Shown here: piece after piece, positions 1 through 11,547 of the stretch
How positions within the stretch are numbered: position 1 is the first letter of the stretch
Layout: each line of letters opens with the position of its first letter
DNA from: an uncultured Christensenellaceae bacterium
GTDB lineage: Bacteria > Bacillota > Clostridia > Christensenellales > UBA3700
NCBI GenBank assembly: GCA_944383895.1
Contig: CALWRH010000015.1
Coordinates: 1 to 47,461 of the forward strand
DNA: 47,461 nt
Direction: 5' to 3'
Translations under genes and position numbers: made by a program
The notes under the pieces: generated by a model
Told to the model about the DNA's origin: nothing
The model's database searches: none
Seen by the model: the letters and a program-made list of their open reading frames with translations, nothing else

Positions 1-109
1 AACACAAAAGAAAAAACATAATCGCGCAATCTATAAATCGCGTTTAAGGTCATACGGCTGTAATTACAGGATATTAAAAACGCAAAACACGGATTATTTA
101 ATAAGCGGA

Positions 110-139
110 TTGTCAATATAAGCGCAACATTTTTACAAT
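110..139 (+). promoter_or_regulatory. Promoter for the structured RNA
   Basis: A TTGTCA -35 box (110-115) and a TACAAT -10 box (134-139) are separated by 18 bases. Each differs from consensus at one position. Transcription would begin near 146, just before the folded region at 154-375. Confidence 0.5.
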
Positions 140-145
140 TCTTGT

Positions 146-375
146 TTTGACAAGTCTGCCGGGGGTTGGAAGTTCAGCGCTTTCTATGGTCTGTTATTTA
201 TTTTCGCTACGTTTTGAGCAAGAGTGCGTTCATGTTTTCGTTCATCCCATATTGTCATGCACGGTAATTGACGTTCCGCGCCGGCTTGCCCATGTTCCCC
301 GTCACACGGTCGGGTAAGCCTACCTCGTCGCGGTTAGCACCCGCTGCTCCGGGTCGCACCGAGCGCTTGACAGAC
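146..375 (+). ncRNA. Structured RNA candidate, class not recognised
   Basis: This stretch has no credible protein but strong base pairing. GTCTG (154-158) pairs with CAGAC (371-375), and AGCGCT (176-181) pairs with AGCGCT (362-367), closing a multibranch fold of about 220 nt. Inside it, the nine bases at 283-291 pair with 312-320. One pair is G288-U315, which is a wobble only in the plus-strand RNA and an A-C mismatch on the other strand, so the plus strand is favoured. A second hairpin is ACCCG/CGGGT (339-354). A promoter lies just upstream. I cannot match it to 6S, tmRNA, RNase P or SRP RNA: the conserved RNase P and SRP cores are missing. It could be an independent sRNA, or the 5' part of a longer leader running to the terminator at 537. 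Confidence 0.45.
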
Positions 376-395
376 ATATTTATATTGTGTATAAT
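367..395 (+). promoter_or_regulatory. Consensus sigma-A promoter
   Basis: TTGACA (367-372), a 17-base spacer and TATAAT (390-395) match consensus exactly. The predicted start is near 402. It drives the short transcript carrying the 17-codon ORF and ending at the hairpin at 500-537. The -35 box overlaps the 3' strand of the structured RNA's closing helix. Confidence 0.8.
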
Positions 396-447
396 AGTCG
401 TATAAATGCCTATTAAGAAAAAACGGCGGAAAAAAAGGAGAAACAAT

Positions 448-501
448 TTGAGCGGCGAGGACCCCGGTTCTCACAGTAGAAGCTATAATTTAAGACGATA
501 A
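448..501 (+). CDS. 17-codon leader peptide or microprotein
   Basis: An AAGGAG ribosome binding site (435-440) sits 7 bases before a TTG start. The ORF encodes MSGEDPGSHSRSYNLRR and stops with TAA at 499-501. A perfect promoter lies upstream, and a 14-bp terminator begins at the stop codon itself. A 6-bp hairpin (457-472) lies inside the ORF. This arrangement is typical of an attenuator leader peptide. The early acidic-proline stretch (GEDPG) and the downstream CNNM-type ion transporter recall the 17-codon enterobacterial MgtL leader, which carries an acidic-proline stretch and senses low magnesium. That parallel is inference. A free-standing small protein is the alternative. Confidence 0.55.
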   Translation: MSGEDPGSHSRSYNLRR

Positions 502-537
502 AAGCATAATCCGACAAAAATCGGATTGTGCTTTTTT
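500..537 (+). terminator. Intrinsic terminator or attenuator before the CNNM gene
   Basis: A 14-bp stem (501-514 with 521-534, one wobble) closes a six-base loop and is followed by a T run. It starts at the stop codon of the 17-codon ORF and ends about 18 bases before the CNNM start codon. The CNNM gene has no separate promoter that I can see, so it may depend on read-through. Confidence 0.85.
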
Positions 538-555
538 GCGTTATAAAGAGGAAAT

Positions 556-1893
556 ATGGTTGGAGCGATAATATTACAGATAGTACTCATTTTACTCAAC
601 GCGATATTCGCGGCGGCGGAGATTGCGGTCATATCATGCAACGGCAAGAAGCTGGAAAAAATGGCTGAAGAGGGAGACAAGAGGGCAAGGCGGATAGTCA
701 GCCTGACGGAGCGCCCGGCGAAATTCCTTTCCACGATACAGGTTGCGATTACGCTTGCAGGACTTTTGGGAAGCGCGTTCGCAGCGGACTTTTTCGCAGA
801 GCCGCTTGCGGGGGCGATAATGAGCCTCGGCGTAGAGGAAAGAGCGCGCGGCGTTATTGAGACGGTGTGCGTGATACTCGTCACGATAATACTTGCGTTT
901 TTCAATATTACGTTCGGGGAGCTTATACCCAAGCGGCTTGCGATGAAAAGCTCTGAAAAACTCGCGCTCGCGCTGTCGGGTACGCTGACAGGGGTATCGG
1001 TCGTCTTTGCGCCGCTGGTATGGCTGCTTACCGTTACGGCGAACGGCGTGCTCAAGCTTTTCGGCGTTAAGGCGGAAGAGGATGATAAGAAGGTCACCGA
1101 AGAGGAGATAATCCTGATGGCGGAGGCAGGCAGGGAAACCGGTCAGATAGACGAGCAGGAAAACGAGATGATACAAAACGTGTTCGAGTTCAAGGAAAAC
1201 AGCGCAGGCGACGTCTGCACTCACAGAAAGGACGTGGTAATACTTTTTACTTACGAGGACGACGAGAGCTGGAACAGGACAATCATGGAAAACAAGCATA
1301 TCTATTACCCCGTCTGCGGCAAGGACGCGGACGACGTGGTGGGTATGCTTGACACCAAGATATACTTCAGACTGCCCGACAAGAGCAGAAGCGAGGTCAT
1401 GGAAAAGGCGGTGCGCCCTGCGTTTTTCGTGCCCGAAAACCTGACCGCGAACAACCTTTTCTACAAGATGAAGGAAAGCAAGGAGCATATCATGGTCGTC
1501 GTGGACGAATACGGCGGCATGAGGGGCATAGTCACGATAAAAGACCTGCTCGAACTGCTCGTCGGCGAAATGACGGACAAGGACGAAGAAGAGGACTACA
1601 CGGTGGAAAGCGTGGACGAAAACAGCTGGAAGGTCAAAGGTCTTTTGCCGATAGAAGAAGCGGAGGATCTTTTCGGGATAAAGCCTGACGAGGACGAGGA
1701 ATATGAAACCTTTTCGGGCTATGTGCTGGGCAAATTGGAAAATGTGCCGGCAGACGGCGATACGCCTGAGTTGGCGGACGGAGATCTGACGATAAAGGTG
1801 CAAAAGGTGGAAAAGAGAAGAATCACTGAAATGACGGTCACGAGAAATGTGCCGGAAAGCGCAGAGAAAAAAGAGCATGAAAAAGAGGATTGA
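556..1893 (+). CDS. CNNM/CorC (HlyC) family membrane transporter
   Basis: This 445-residue protein has the standard CNNM/CorC layout. It has an N-terminal DUF21 membrane domain with about four hydrophobic segments (residues 1-165, including the GELIPKRLAM signature near 120), a tandem CBS pair (about 200-335), and a C-terminal CorC_HlyC transporter-associated domain (about 345-430). A charged tail follows. The family includes magnesium exporters such as B. subtilis MpfA, and older annotations call it hemolysin. CBS pairs in this family bind adenine nucleotides and magnesium. The start follows a GAGG ribosome binding site. The gene sits directly behind the terminator at 500-537, so expression probably depends on read-through of that element. 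The ion specificity is not shown by the sequence. Confidence 0.88.
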   Translation: MVGAIILQIVLILLNAIFAAAEIAVISCNGKKLEKMAEEGDKRARRIVSLTERPAKFLSTIQVAITLAGLLGSAFAADFFAEPLAGAIMSLGVEERARGVIETVCVILVTIILAFFNITFGELIPKRLAMKSSEKLALALSGTLTGVSVVFAPLVWLLTVTANGVLKLFGVKAEEDDKKVTEEEIILMAEAGRETGQIDEQENEMIQNVFEFKENSAGDVCTHRKDVVILFTYEDDESWNRTIMENKHIYYPVCGKDADDVVGMLDTKIYFRLPDKSRSEVMEKAVRPAFFVPENLTANNLFYKMKESKEHIMVVVDEYGGMRGIVTIKDLLELLVGEMTDKDEEEDYTVESVDENSWKVKGLLPIEEAEDLFGIKPDEDEEYETFSGYVLGKLENVPADGDTPELADGDLTIKVQKVEKRRITEMTVTRNVPESAEKKEHEKED

Positions 1894-1915
1894 GCGCAAA
1901 ATCATAAAAAATTGA

Positions 1916-4054
<2,139 letters not shown>

Positions 4055-4064
4055 GAGGTGAAAC

Positions 4065-6623
4065 ATGGAAAACGAAAATAAGAAAGATATAGCCGAGATG
4101 CTCGAAAAGACGAACGTCGTCGATATAGAGCTTGAAAGCGAAATGAAAAAATCGTTTATCGCTTACGCTATGGCGGTAAACGTATCGCGTGCGATCCCCG
4201 ACGTAAGAGACGGTCTTAAACCCGTTCACAGAAGAATTCTTTTCGATATGAACGAACTGGGACTTACCAGCGATAAGCCGTTCAGAAAGTGCGCGCTCAT
4301 CGTAGGCGACGTTCTGGGTAAATATCATCCGCACGGCGACTCGTCGGTATACGACGCGTTGGTAAGACTGGCGCAGAACTTCTCGATAAGATGCACTCTC
4401 GTGGACGGACACGGAAACTTCGGCAGCGTGGACGGAGACCCCCCGGCGGCTTACCGTTACACAGAAGCGAGACTGTCCAAGATAGCCAACGAAATGATAC
4501 GCGATATTGACAAAAAGACGGTAGATTTCTATCCCAACTTCGACGATACGCGCGAACAACCCGTAGTGCTCCCGTCCCGTTATCCCAACCTTCTCGTAAA
4601 CGGTTCTGACGGTATCGCGGTAGGTATGGCTACGAGTATTCCTCCGCACAACCTCGGCGAAGTTATCGACGGCACCGTCGCACTTCTCGACAATCCCGAA
4701 CTCGACATCGACGAGCTCATGGAATACATACCCGCCCCCGACTATCCTACGGGCGCAGTGATCATGGGCAGGAGCGGCATCAAGAAGGCATACCGTACAG
4801 GTAAGGGCAACGCTATAATCCGCTCCAAGGTAGAGATAGAGGAGATGAGCAACGGCAAGAGCCGCCTTATCGTCACCGAGATCCCGTACCAGGTCAACAA
4901 AGCCAACCTTATCATGGCGATTGCCGATCTCGTAAAGACGAAGAGAGTAGAGGGCATAAGCGATATTCACGAGCAGTCCGACCGCGAAGGAATGAGAATA
5001 GTCATCGAGATCAAGAAGGAATACAATCCGCAGGTAGTGCTCAATCTTCTCTACAAGCACACGCAGCTGCAGGTATCCAACTCAATGATAATGCTCGCGC
5101 TCGTAGACGGCACCCCGAGGATACTCAATCTCAAGGAAATACTCGAGGAGTACATCAAGCATCAGAAATCCGTCATCGTGCGCCGTACGCAGTACGACCT
5201 CGACAAGGCTCAGGAAAGAGAGCATATCGTCAAAGGTCTTGTCGTAGCGCAGGCAAATATAGACGAAGTCGTCGCCATAATCCGCAAGTCGCCCGACAGA
5301 GCAACCAGCGCGGCAAGACTTATGGAGAGATTCGATCTGACTGAAAAGCAGGTCAACGCTATCCTCGACATGAGATTGCACAGACTCAATCAGCTCGCCG
5401 TGCACGAACTGCAGGAAGAACTCGACGAACTCGAAAAAGAGATCGCAGATCTCAAGAACATACTCGAAACTCCGCAGAGAGTTATCGATATTATAAAGAC
5501 GGAACTTCTCGAGATCAAAGCTAAATACAACGATCCCAGAAGGAGCGAGCTGTCCTACGATTACAGCGACATCGACATCGAGGACCTTATCGACGAAGAA
5601 GACCTCATCGTATCCGTTACTCACGACGGCTATATCAAGCGCATGGGCGTGGACGAATACCGCGTGCAGAAACGCGGCGGCATAGGCGTTACCGCTCACA
5701 AGACAAAAGAAGAGGACTTTGTAGAAAACGTCATTGCGACCAATACGCACGACTTTATAATGTTCTTTACCAATAAGGGTAAGGTTTACCGCTGCAAGGG
5801 ATACCAGATCCCCGAAACGGGCAAGAACAGCAAGGGCAGAGCTATCGTCAACCTGCTCAACCTCGGCGACGGAGAAGTCGTCAACGCGTACGTTTCGGTA
5901 CCTCGCGACATGAAAGAGGGATACCTCGTCATGGCTACAAAAGAGGGTCTTATCAAGAAGACTGCTCTCGAAGAATTCGAGCGTATTCAGAACAACGGCA
6001 AGATCGCTATCTCTCTCGTGGGAGAGGACGAGCTCATCAGCGTACAGCTCACGAGCGGCAGCGACGAGATACTCATGGCGTCGAGCGGCGGCAAGTGTAT
6101 CAGATTCAGCGAAGAAGACGTCCGTCCGACGGGCAGAACCAGCCAGGGCGTCAAGTCCATCAAGATGGATAAGGACGAGAGAGTCGTCGACATGACGATA
6201 ATCAAAGAAGGTTGCGACGCGCTGACCATCACTGAGAACGGTTACGGCAAGCGTACCGATCTCTCCGAGTATTCGCTGCAGGGCAGAGCCGGCAAGGGCG
6301 TCAAGGTAGGCGTGCTCAACGATAAGACGGGCAACGTAGTCAACCTTAAACTCGTAGATCCCGAGAGCGACGATCTCATAATCATCGCAGACAACGGTAT
6401 CACGATACGCGTAAAAGCGGGCGACGTTTCCAAGATGGGCAGAAATACGCAGGGCGTAAAGATAATGAGAATGAAGGACGCGACCAGCAAGGTATCCGCG
6501 TTCACGGTAGTGCCGCATGACGAAGGAGAGCAGACAGAGGCTCCTGCAGAGACCGCAGAGCAGACCGCGGAAACGGCTGCCGCAGAGGGCGGGGAAACTA
6601 CAGGAGAAGGCGGTCAGGAGTAA
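4065..6623 (+). CDS. gyrA: DNA gyrase subunit A
   Basis: GyrA cleaves and rejoins DNA. The 852-residue protein has the winged-helix breakage-reunion domain with catalytic Tyr132 (in AAYRYTEAR). The quinolone region reads GDSSVYD at 91-97, keeping the Ser and Asp of susceptible enzymes. A coiled-coil and tower region follows, then a six-bladed C-terminal domain. The GyrA box in the C-terminal domain reads QKRGGIG (535-541) rather than QRRGGKG. It still supports GyrA over ParC, as does the gyrB linkage. An acidic, alanine- and glutamate-rich tail of about 35 residues closes the protein. AAGAGGTG serves as the ribosome binding site, 10 bases after gyrB ends. Confidence 0.96.
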   Translation: MENENKKDIAEMLEKTNVVDIELESEMKKSFIAYAMAVNVSRAIPDVRDGLKPVHRRILFDMNELGLTSDKPFRKCALIVGDVLGKYHPHGDSSVYDALVRLAQNFSIRCTLVDGHGNFGSVDGDPPAAYRYTEARLSKIANEMIRDIDKKTVDFYPNFDDTREQPVVLPSRYPNLLVNGSDGIAVGMATSIPPHNLGEVIDGTVALLDNPELDIDELMEYIPAPDYPTGAVIMGRSGIKKAYRTGKGNAIIRSKVEIEEMSNGKSRLIVTEIPYQVNKANLIMAIADLVKTKRVEGISDIHEQSDREGMRIVIEIKKEYNPQVVLNLLYKHTQLQVSNSMIMLALVDGTPRILNLKEILEEYIKHQKSVIVRRTQYDLDKAQEREHIVKGLVVAQANIDEVVAIIRKSPDRATSAARLMERFDLTEKQVNAILDMRLHRLNQLAVHELQEELDELEKEIADLKNILETPQRVIDIIKTELLEIKAKYNDPRRSELSYDYSDIDIEDLIDEEDLIVSVTHDGYIKRMGVDEYRVQKRGGIGVTAHKTKEEDFVENVIATNTHDFIMFFTNKGKVYRCKGYQIPETGKNSKGRAIVNLLNLGDGEVVNAYVSVPRDMKEGYLVMATKEGLIKKTALEEFERIQNNGKIAISLVGEDELISVQLTSGSDEILMASSGGKCIRFSEEDVRPTGRTSQGVKSIKMDKDERVVDMTIIKEGCDALTITENGYGKRTDLSEYSLQGRAGKGVKVGVLNDKTGNVVNLKLVDPESDDLIIIADNGITIRVKAGDVSKMGRNTQGVKIMRMKDATSKVSAFTVVPHDEGEQTEAPAETAEQTAETAAAEGGETTGEGGQE

Positions 6624-6666
6624 AAATCCGTTAAAATCAAAACTACCAAAATCAAAACAGCACTTT

Positions 6667-6697
6667 GCGACAGCTCCCGGGGCTGTCGCAATTTTTA
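6667..6697 (+). terminator. Terminator of the gyrBA operon
   Basis: GCGACAGC pairs perfectly with GCTGTCGC around a seven-base loop and is followed by AATTTTTA. The 220 bases between this hairpin and the next promoter (6917) show no supported gene. Confidence 0.85.
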
Positions 6698-6916
6698 TAA
6701 AGAGGTTCAGAGAAAGAGAAAAAAGGTGCCCGTGTTGATTAAACGGTGTTTTTCCTGACAAAATTTTCTAAAAACAAAAAAGAAAAAGCAATACTTTCAT
6801 ATTGTCAGACGTATAGGCATATTGAATTTGCAGGGCAGTGTAAAGGCGGTCGCAAGGCAAATCAAGGAGCGCAGAAAAGCAACCTGTACATTATCTGCAC
6901 GAGGACGGCGGTGATA

Positions 6917-6945
6917 TTGACAGAAATGCGCGACAGTATTATAAT
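6917..6945 (+). promoter_or_regulatory. Consensus promoter of the large lipoprotein gene
   Basis: TTGACA (6917-6922), 17 bases, then TATAAT (6940-6945): an exact consensus match. The predicted leader is about 37 nt and ends in AAAGGAG before the ATG at 6989. Confidence 0.85.
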
Positions 6946-6988
6946 CAAAAGAGATGTTTACGGATTTTTGCCGTGAAAGGAGCGTTCT

Positions 6989-9900
6989 ATGAGGTTAAAA
7001 AAATTAACGGTTTTTATTCTTTTGCTTTGCGTTGCAATGACGTTTGCGCTTGCCGCCTGTGACGATACGGGGAAGACGGGAGGCGGCGGAGAGACGGGTA
7101 CAAAACTCGAACTTCCCTCTTTTACGGGGCAAAAGACAGACTATGACAAGGACGGACTTATCGGCGCATTGCAAGACAAGGGAATGCCCGAAGAGGTAAA
7201 GGATAGCGTTGAAGCGGTCTTTGACGATTCTGCCACGTCGAGCGCGTTTGCGACAGAGGACAAAGCGAGCATGGCGCAGTATGAAAAGGATCTTATCTCC
7301 AAGGGATTTACATACAGCGGAGAGTCAAAAGAGAACGGTTTTGTCGCCAGAATGTATCAGAATGACGTGACAAAAGAGGGAGAGGATGAGATAGAGTATC
7401 TGACCCAATGCGTCTTTATCCTTATCTGTGACGATACCTACTATGTGATATACTATGAATATGTACAGACGCAAGAGGTGTACAAAATGCCGGACGCGGA
7501 GCAGATGTCCGCATTTTATCTGCCGGCTTTGCCCGACGAGGGAGACGGCAGGATATCCGGTCTTTGGATAAACGGTATGGACGCGCTCGGGCTTGTTCCG
7601 TCAATCGAAGTCAGAGTTGAAACCGGCAACAAAGAATGGTTTAACGGCGTGAAAGAGCTTGTCGAAAATGCGGGATACGTGCAAGACCCGTATGAAGAGA
7701 TCGATGAGAGCGAGGGCGGAAGCGAATACTATACATATTTTTATGAAACAGGAAAGCGGTTCTTTGCGCTGGAGCTGTTCTGCAATTCTTTTAAGGACGA
7801 ACGGCTCGGCACAAGGTATGACGCGGAATTAAGGGTGTACGACAGTGTGCGCTATGACGAGGTGATGGACGGAGCGGCAAGCCTGTGGACACTCTATCCC
7901 GAGCTGGAAATGACATATACGACAGAGGTTTCGCGGACAATAAACGAAGGCAAGGAGATTTTTACCGACGAGCACACCGATATCGGAGAGATCAGGTTTA
8001 ACGACTCCTTTATTCTCTTCAAGACGCAGTCTTGGTCCGATAAGAGCGAGACGTCATATTACAACCAGCCGAGCATAGACTACTACGACATCAACGAGCA
8101 TAAAAATTATAAGGTGGTAAATTACGGCTACGCAAAAGAGATTGACGAGAGCAACCCCTGTTATTTCGCATACGAGTTTTTCTATATGAATTGCCGTATT
8201 TCCGACTATGCGTTAAATGCAACCGACATGAAAAAGACGGGCAACTCCAAGCAAATCGCCGGGGTGACCGTCTATGAGTACAAGGGCTATTACGACTATT
8301 CCGAAGAGCCGGAAGAGGGCGTTTATATTGAAAACAAAGCGCCGATGACCCTTTGGAAGGCGGAAAACGGCGTCGTGTTCGAGGGCAAGGTTGAAGGTGT
8401 TGAAACAGAAACGGAAATCCGGAACGAACACTTTGTCGTCACGTCTTTCAGCACGACCTGCGAGGGCGGCAATCCGTACTCCTCTCTGCCTCTTGCATAC
8501 GAGCCGGGCACGATGCCGACAGACATCATAAAGCAGTATTACGGCGCGGACGCATACATAGACGAGGTGCAGGGCGCGGACGGATATTATGTCGAATATT
8601 ATGTCGAAACCACATGGGACAGCGAAGATAATGCGATAGAAACCCTTTTGCCGACAATTCAGGTTTACGGAGTGACCGACAGCGAGATGCGGGCGCACAA
8701 AGACCTGCTCAGCCAAAAGTACGAAACAGACGGGGAAAGGTGGTATGTAAAGTTGAACGCGACAGAGACGCTGGTCGTACATATATTCGCCGGCAAGAAC
8801 GGCGACGGCGAATCGATATGGGTGATAAACCTGAGCAAGGAAATCTACGACGTCCCCGAATTTTTTAAGCAGGAAGGCACGTTCCGCGTACACTTTACAG
8901 TCAACGACGACGGCGAAACCGAGAGATATATTCTTATAAAAGAGGGCGATGACTTTGCGTTGTACAAAGATCCGAATTGGGGAGAAGAGGGCGTCACAAG
9001 ATACTCTCTGCAATTCTGCTATATTAAAGAAGGCGAGGACGCGTATCGGTACTACAACAACGAAAACGAGCCGAGCAGCCAAACGAACACGCTTGAAGAA
9101 GTCGCAAACGATATGATGCGGTATGAGCTTTTCGACTTTGTAATTTACGACAACTATGTCGAGGCAGGTACAGAGGAGATATGCGGAGTCACCGTGACAA
9201 TTTATGAATACAGAGGAGATGACGGCACCGTCTATGCGCGCTACTATTTCGACGAGGTCAGCGGCGTTTTGATGAAAAAGCAGGTTATGTATGATAATGA
9301 ACTCGTCACGACGGCAGAGGTGACCGAATTTTCAACGGACATCCGCTTTATTCAGGACGGATGCATGCCGCAGGACATGGACGGACGCGCTCAAGAAGTG
9401 ATTTATTATCAGAACGGCGACATTTCCGTATCGACCCGTGTAACGGGCGTGGAAGAGCAGTATATGGACGGACTTGCGGCGCAGATTACGGCGGCAGGCG
9501 GCAGGATTATCGAAGAATACGCCGATGAAAAGGAGCGCAGAATTACGGCGACCGACATGGAGAATTACCTCGTCGTATTCAGATATTATTCTGACAATCA
9601 GCTCCTGACTGTTGAAGAGTCTGTATATACGGACGGAGTTTTCGGGGAGATTGGCATTTACATGTATGCAGACGGCTATGTCGACATCGCGTCCGTCTAC
9701 GGCGAGGGAACTTACAACACGTCTTACAGCTCGACAAGCGCGGGCGAAACGACGCAATCGGAAAGAGAGATAATGTTTGACGGAAGCGCGGTTTATAACG
9801 GCAATTGGAATATCGAAAAGGACGGCTATGTAATATCATATGATAACCCCTATACGGTCGGCACGCTGAGCGTGGTCAATGTGTACAAGGAAAAGGGAAC

Positions 9901-10609
9901 GATTGAGAGCTGTCTGTCAAGAATGATGAGCGAACACACCCAAAAATATGACTACGCCGCGATGGTTGCCGACGGTATCGCAACCGCCACGGAAGAGAAT
10001 GTGAACGGCGTGGACTGCTATCTCTATCAGGTCACAATCGGCGGCGAGGTCACCAACAAATGGTGGGTGGACAAGAGCAGCGGAGTGACGGTAAAGAACT
10101 ACTCGCTCAGCATAGATATTGACCCTGAAACGGGAGAGGAACTTTGGAGAGCGGAGAACACAAGCATCCTGTCCTTCTCTTCAGACCTGAGCGAAATGCC
10201 AGCACAGCCCGATTACGGCAATATGGCTGAACAGGGTGAAGAGATGAGCGCGGACAGATGGCTGGACGACTATAAGGTCAGCGCGAGCGTTGTCGGCGTG
10301 ACCGGCTTTGACAGCTTTATGATTGTCGACATAAACGAGGGAGAGAGGAAAGCGACCATTCGCTTTATCGGTGAAAACATTGCGCTTGCCGACGACCCGT
10401 CCTCTCTCACCGGATATACCCATACCGGGAAATTGGAAGAAGTTAACGGCGACGGAACTATTATCACGATAGACAAATATGAATACTTTGACGAGACGAC
10501 CGGAGAAAATCTTTACATCTCTGTCAGAATCGGTGATATTACAGAGAACGGATCGCCCTGTATCGACATCGAGATTTACATATTGAGCGAAGTTTGGGAG
10601 ATAGTCTGA
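6989..10609 (+). CDS. Large modular lipoprotein, function unknown
   Basis: A 1206-residue lipoprotein. The signal peptide MRLKKLTVFILLL... ends in the lipobox LAAC with Cys24, and a Gly-rich linker follows. I recognise no named family. The body appears to alternate two modules. Type A (about 100-120 residues, a beta-rich pattern with a VYGV/VTGV-like phrase, a 'M..L...G' helix and an aromatic end) is seen near 41-167, 176-290, 511-629, 794-887 and 1079-1206. Type B (about 160-220 residues, with GVTVYEYKG or GVTVTIYEYRG and a FSTD-type end) is seen near 288-507, 629-786 and 888-1074. The whole is acidic and rich in Tyr, Glu and Asp. It has its own consensus promoter and terminator. A surface-exposed, metal- or ligand-binding role would be speculation. 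Confidence 0.85.
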   Translation: MRLKKLTVFILLLCVAMTFALAACDDTGKTGGGGETGTKLELPSFTGQKTDYDKDGLIGALQDKGMPEEVKDSVEAVFDDSATSSAFATEDKASMAQYEKDLISKGFTYSGESKENGFVARMYQNDVTKEGEDEIEYLTQCVFILICDDTYYVIYYEYVQTQEVYKMPDAEQMSAFYLPALPDEGDGRISGLWINGMDALGLVPSIEVRVETGNKEWFNGVKELVENAGYVQDPYEEIDESEGGSEYYTYFYETGKRFFALELFCNSFKDERLGTRYDAELRVYDSVRYDEVMDGAASLWTLYPELEMTYTTEVSRTINEGKEIFTDEHTDIGEIRFNDSFILFKTQSWSDKSETSYYNQPSIDYYDINEHKNYKVVNYGYAKEIDESNPCYFAYEFFYMNCRISDYALNATDMKKTGNSKQIAGVTVYEYKGYYDYSEEPEEGVYIENKAPMTLWKAENGVVFEGKVEGVETETEIRNEHFVVTSFSTTCEGGNPYSSLPLAYEPGTMPTDIIKQYYGADAYIDEVQGADGYYVEYYVETTWDSEDNAIETLLPTIQVYGVTDSEMRAHKDLLSQKYETDGERWYVKLNATETLVVHIFAGKNGDGESIWVINLSKEIYDVPEFFKQEGTFRVHFTVNDDGETERYILIKEGDDFALYKDPNWGEEGVTRYSLQFCYIKEGEDAYRYYNNENEPSSQTNTLEEVANDMMRYELFDFVIYDNYVEAGTEEICGVTVTIYEYRGDDGTVYARYYFDEVSGVLMKKQVMYDNELVTTAEVTEFSTDIRFIQDGCMPQDMDGRAQEVIYYQNGDISVSTRVTGVEEQYMDGLAAQITAAGGRIIEEYADEKERRITATDMENYLVVFRYYSDNQLLTVEESVYTDGVFGEIGIYMYADGYVDIASVYGEGTYNTSYSSTSAGETTQSEREIMFDGSAVYNGNWNIEKDGYVISYDNPYTVGTLSVVNVYKEKGTIESCLSRMMSEHTQKYDYAAMVADGIATATEENVNGVDCYLYQVTIGGEVTNKWWVDKSSGVTVKNYSLSIDIDPETGEELWRAENTSILSFSSDLSEMPAQPDYGNMAEQGEEMSADRWLDDYKVSASVVGVTGFDSFMIVDINEGERKATIRFIGENIALADDPSSLTGYTHTGKLEEVNGDGTIITIDKYEYFDETTGENLYISVRIGDITENGSPCIDIEIYILSEVWEIV

Positions 10610-10634
10610 TTTTCTCAAACAAAAAAACAAAAGG

Positions 10635-10693
10635 CACGCGCGGGAATTTTCTCGCGCGTGTTCGTTAAATGGAGTTTTTATAGCTAAAACTCC
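10635..10693 (+). terminator. Two hairpins after the lipoprotein gene
   Basis: CACGCGCG pairs with CGCGCGTG (10635-10660, weak T run). A second hairpin, GGAGTTTT with AAAACTCC (10671-10693), follows. The next 145 bases are AT-rich with no gene seen. Confidence 0.6.
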
Positions 10694-10839
10694 GCTTGTT
10701 TCGTTGCTTTTTCGGCAATTAAATCAGATAAAAAACGATATAGAAAATTCAACAAATCTGATATTTTTAATATCGGAACAGTACAAATATTATTGTTTTA
10801 ATAAAGCTTAATTGCGATAAATTCAAAAAGGGGCGGCGC

Positions 10840-11399
10840 TTACGCTCCCGTTCTCGTCATCGCAAAGACGGGCACGCCGTGGTAGTCTGAGGTTTCTCTG
10901 AGTCCAGAGCCCGTTTTGCCGTAAAGCGCGACTTTGCTTTCCGTGTGCGTTTCAAGGTATATCGGCATATTTCCGCACAGTTCCGCCACAGCCGTTCCGA
11001 GCAGACCTTTGCCGCGTGCCTTTTCGTCTACGCCGACGTTTTTGATATAGCAATCGGTTGACGGATTGCAGTATTTTTTCGCCGGAGCGTCGGTAAACTC
11101 CAAATATCCGCCTGCAAAGCGAGCGCTTTTTCTCCCGCTACGGCGTGAAGTTTGCCGTTGAATTTTTGGTCTGCAAGCAGTTCGGAAAGGGGATTTTCCT
11201 TGTCGCCCGGGCGCTTTACGCCGGCTATTATATTCATCTCGTCGCTGTCGGTATAGGTGAAGTTCTGCGCCATAAACAGTTCACAGATAAAGAAAAATTC
11301 GCGCCCTTTTTGTATATTGCTATTGTCAAATAAGAGGGTATAAGCATCATGGTTTTCAAATATTTCGCCCGTCTTTACGTTTGCGGTTTCAATCTGCAA
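10840..11399 (-). pseudogene. Frameshifted GNAT acetyltransferase, paralogue of the gene at 12510-13097
   Basis: Two minus-strand frames together match the intact GNAT protein at 12510-13097 along its length. The first (from about 11399) has GREFFFICELFMAQNFTYTD and VKRPGDKENPLSELLAD. The second (down to 10840) has NPSTDCYIKNVGVDEKARGKG and MPIYLETHTESKVALYG. The paralogue has NPETDCYIKNIGVASSARGKG and MPVYLETHTQENVALYK. The frame changes by one base near 11125, in the stretch that would read FAGGYLEF. The apparent start is TTG, so the N-terminus may also be damaged. The acetyl-CoA loop (ARGKGLLG) is intact. It looks like a recent tandem duplicate that has lost function, unless the shift is an assembly error. 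Confidence 0.75.
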
Positions 11400-11547
11400 C
11401 CGTATCGCCTTTGACGCCGTGCGTCCGTTTCATTGTGCCTCAACGTGGAAATTATGGCAAGCCCGGCTTTTTGCAGGAAAAACAAGGCAAATGAAAGCAA
11501 AAACGTATTTCATCTTGCGCGCGCGCGTTGTTTATGGTATTATATAA

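Noticed and set aside
261..372. Possible large SRP RNA on the minus strand (GTGCTAA and GAGGTAG phrases resemble the Alu domain)
   Set aside because: The SRP core with its GGAA loop and AGCAG side is absent, and the internal 9-bp helix pairs fully only in plus-strand RNA.
634..1905. 423-residue minus-strand open frame opposite the CNNM gene
   Set aside because: Rich in His, Arg and Tyr with no recognisable domain. It is the complement of a well-supported gene.
6746..6976. 76-residue plus-strand open frame before the large lipoprotein
   Set aside because: No ribosome binding site, no domain, and a consensus promoter for the next gene lies inside it.
11400..11530. Extra N-terminal exon-like piece of the broken GNAT gene on the minus strand
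   Set aside because: Short readable stretches (ATGAAACGG...) end in stops after a few codons and do not match the N-terminus of the intact paralogue.
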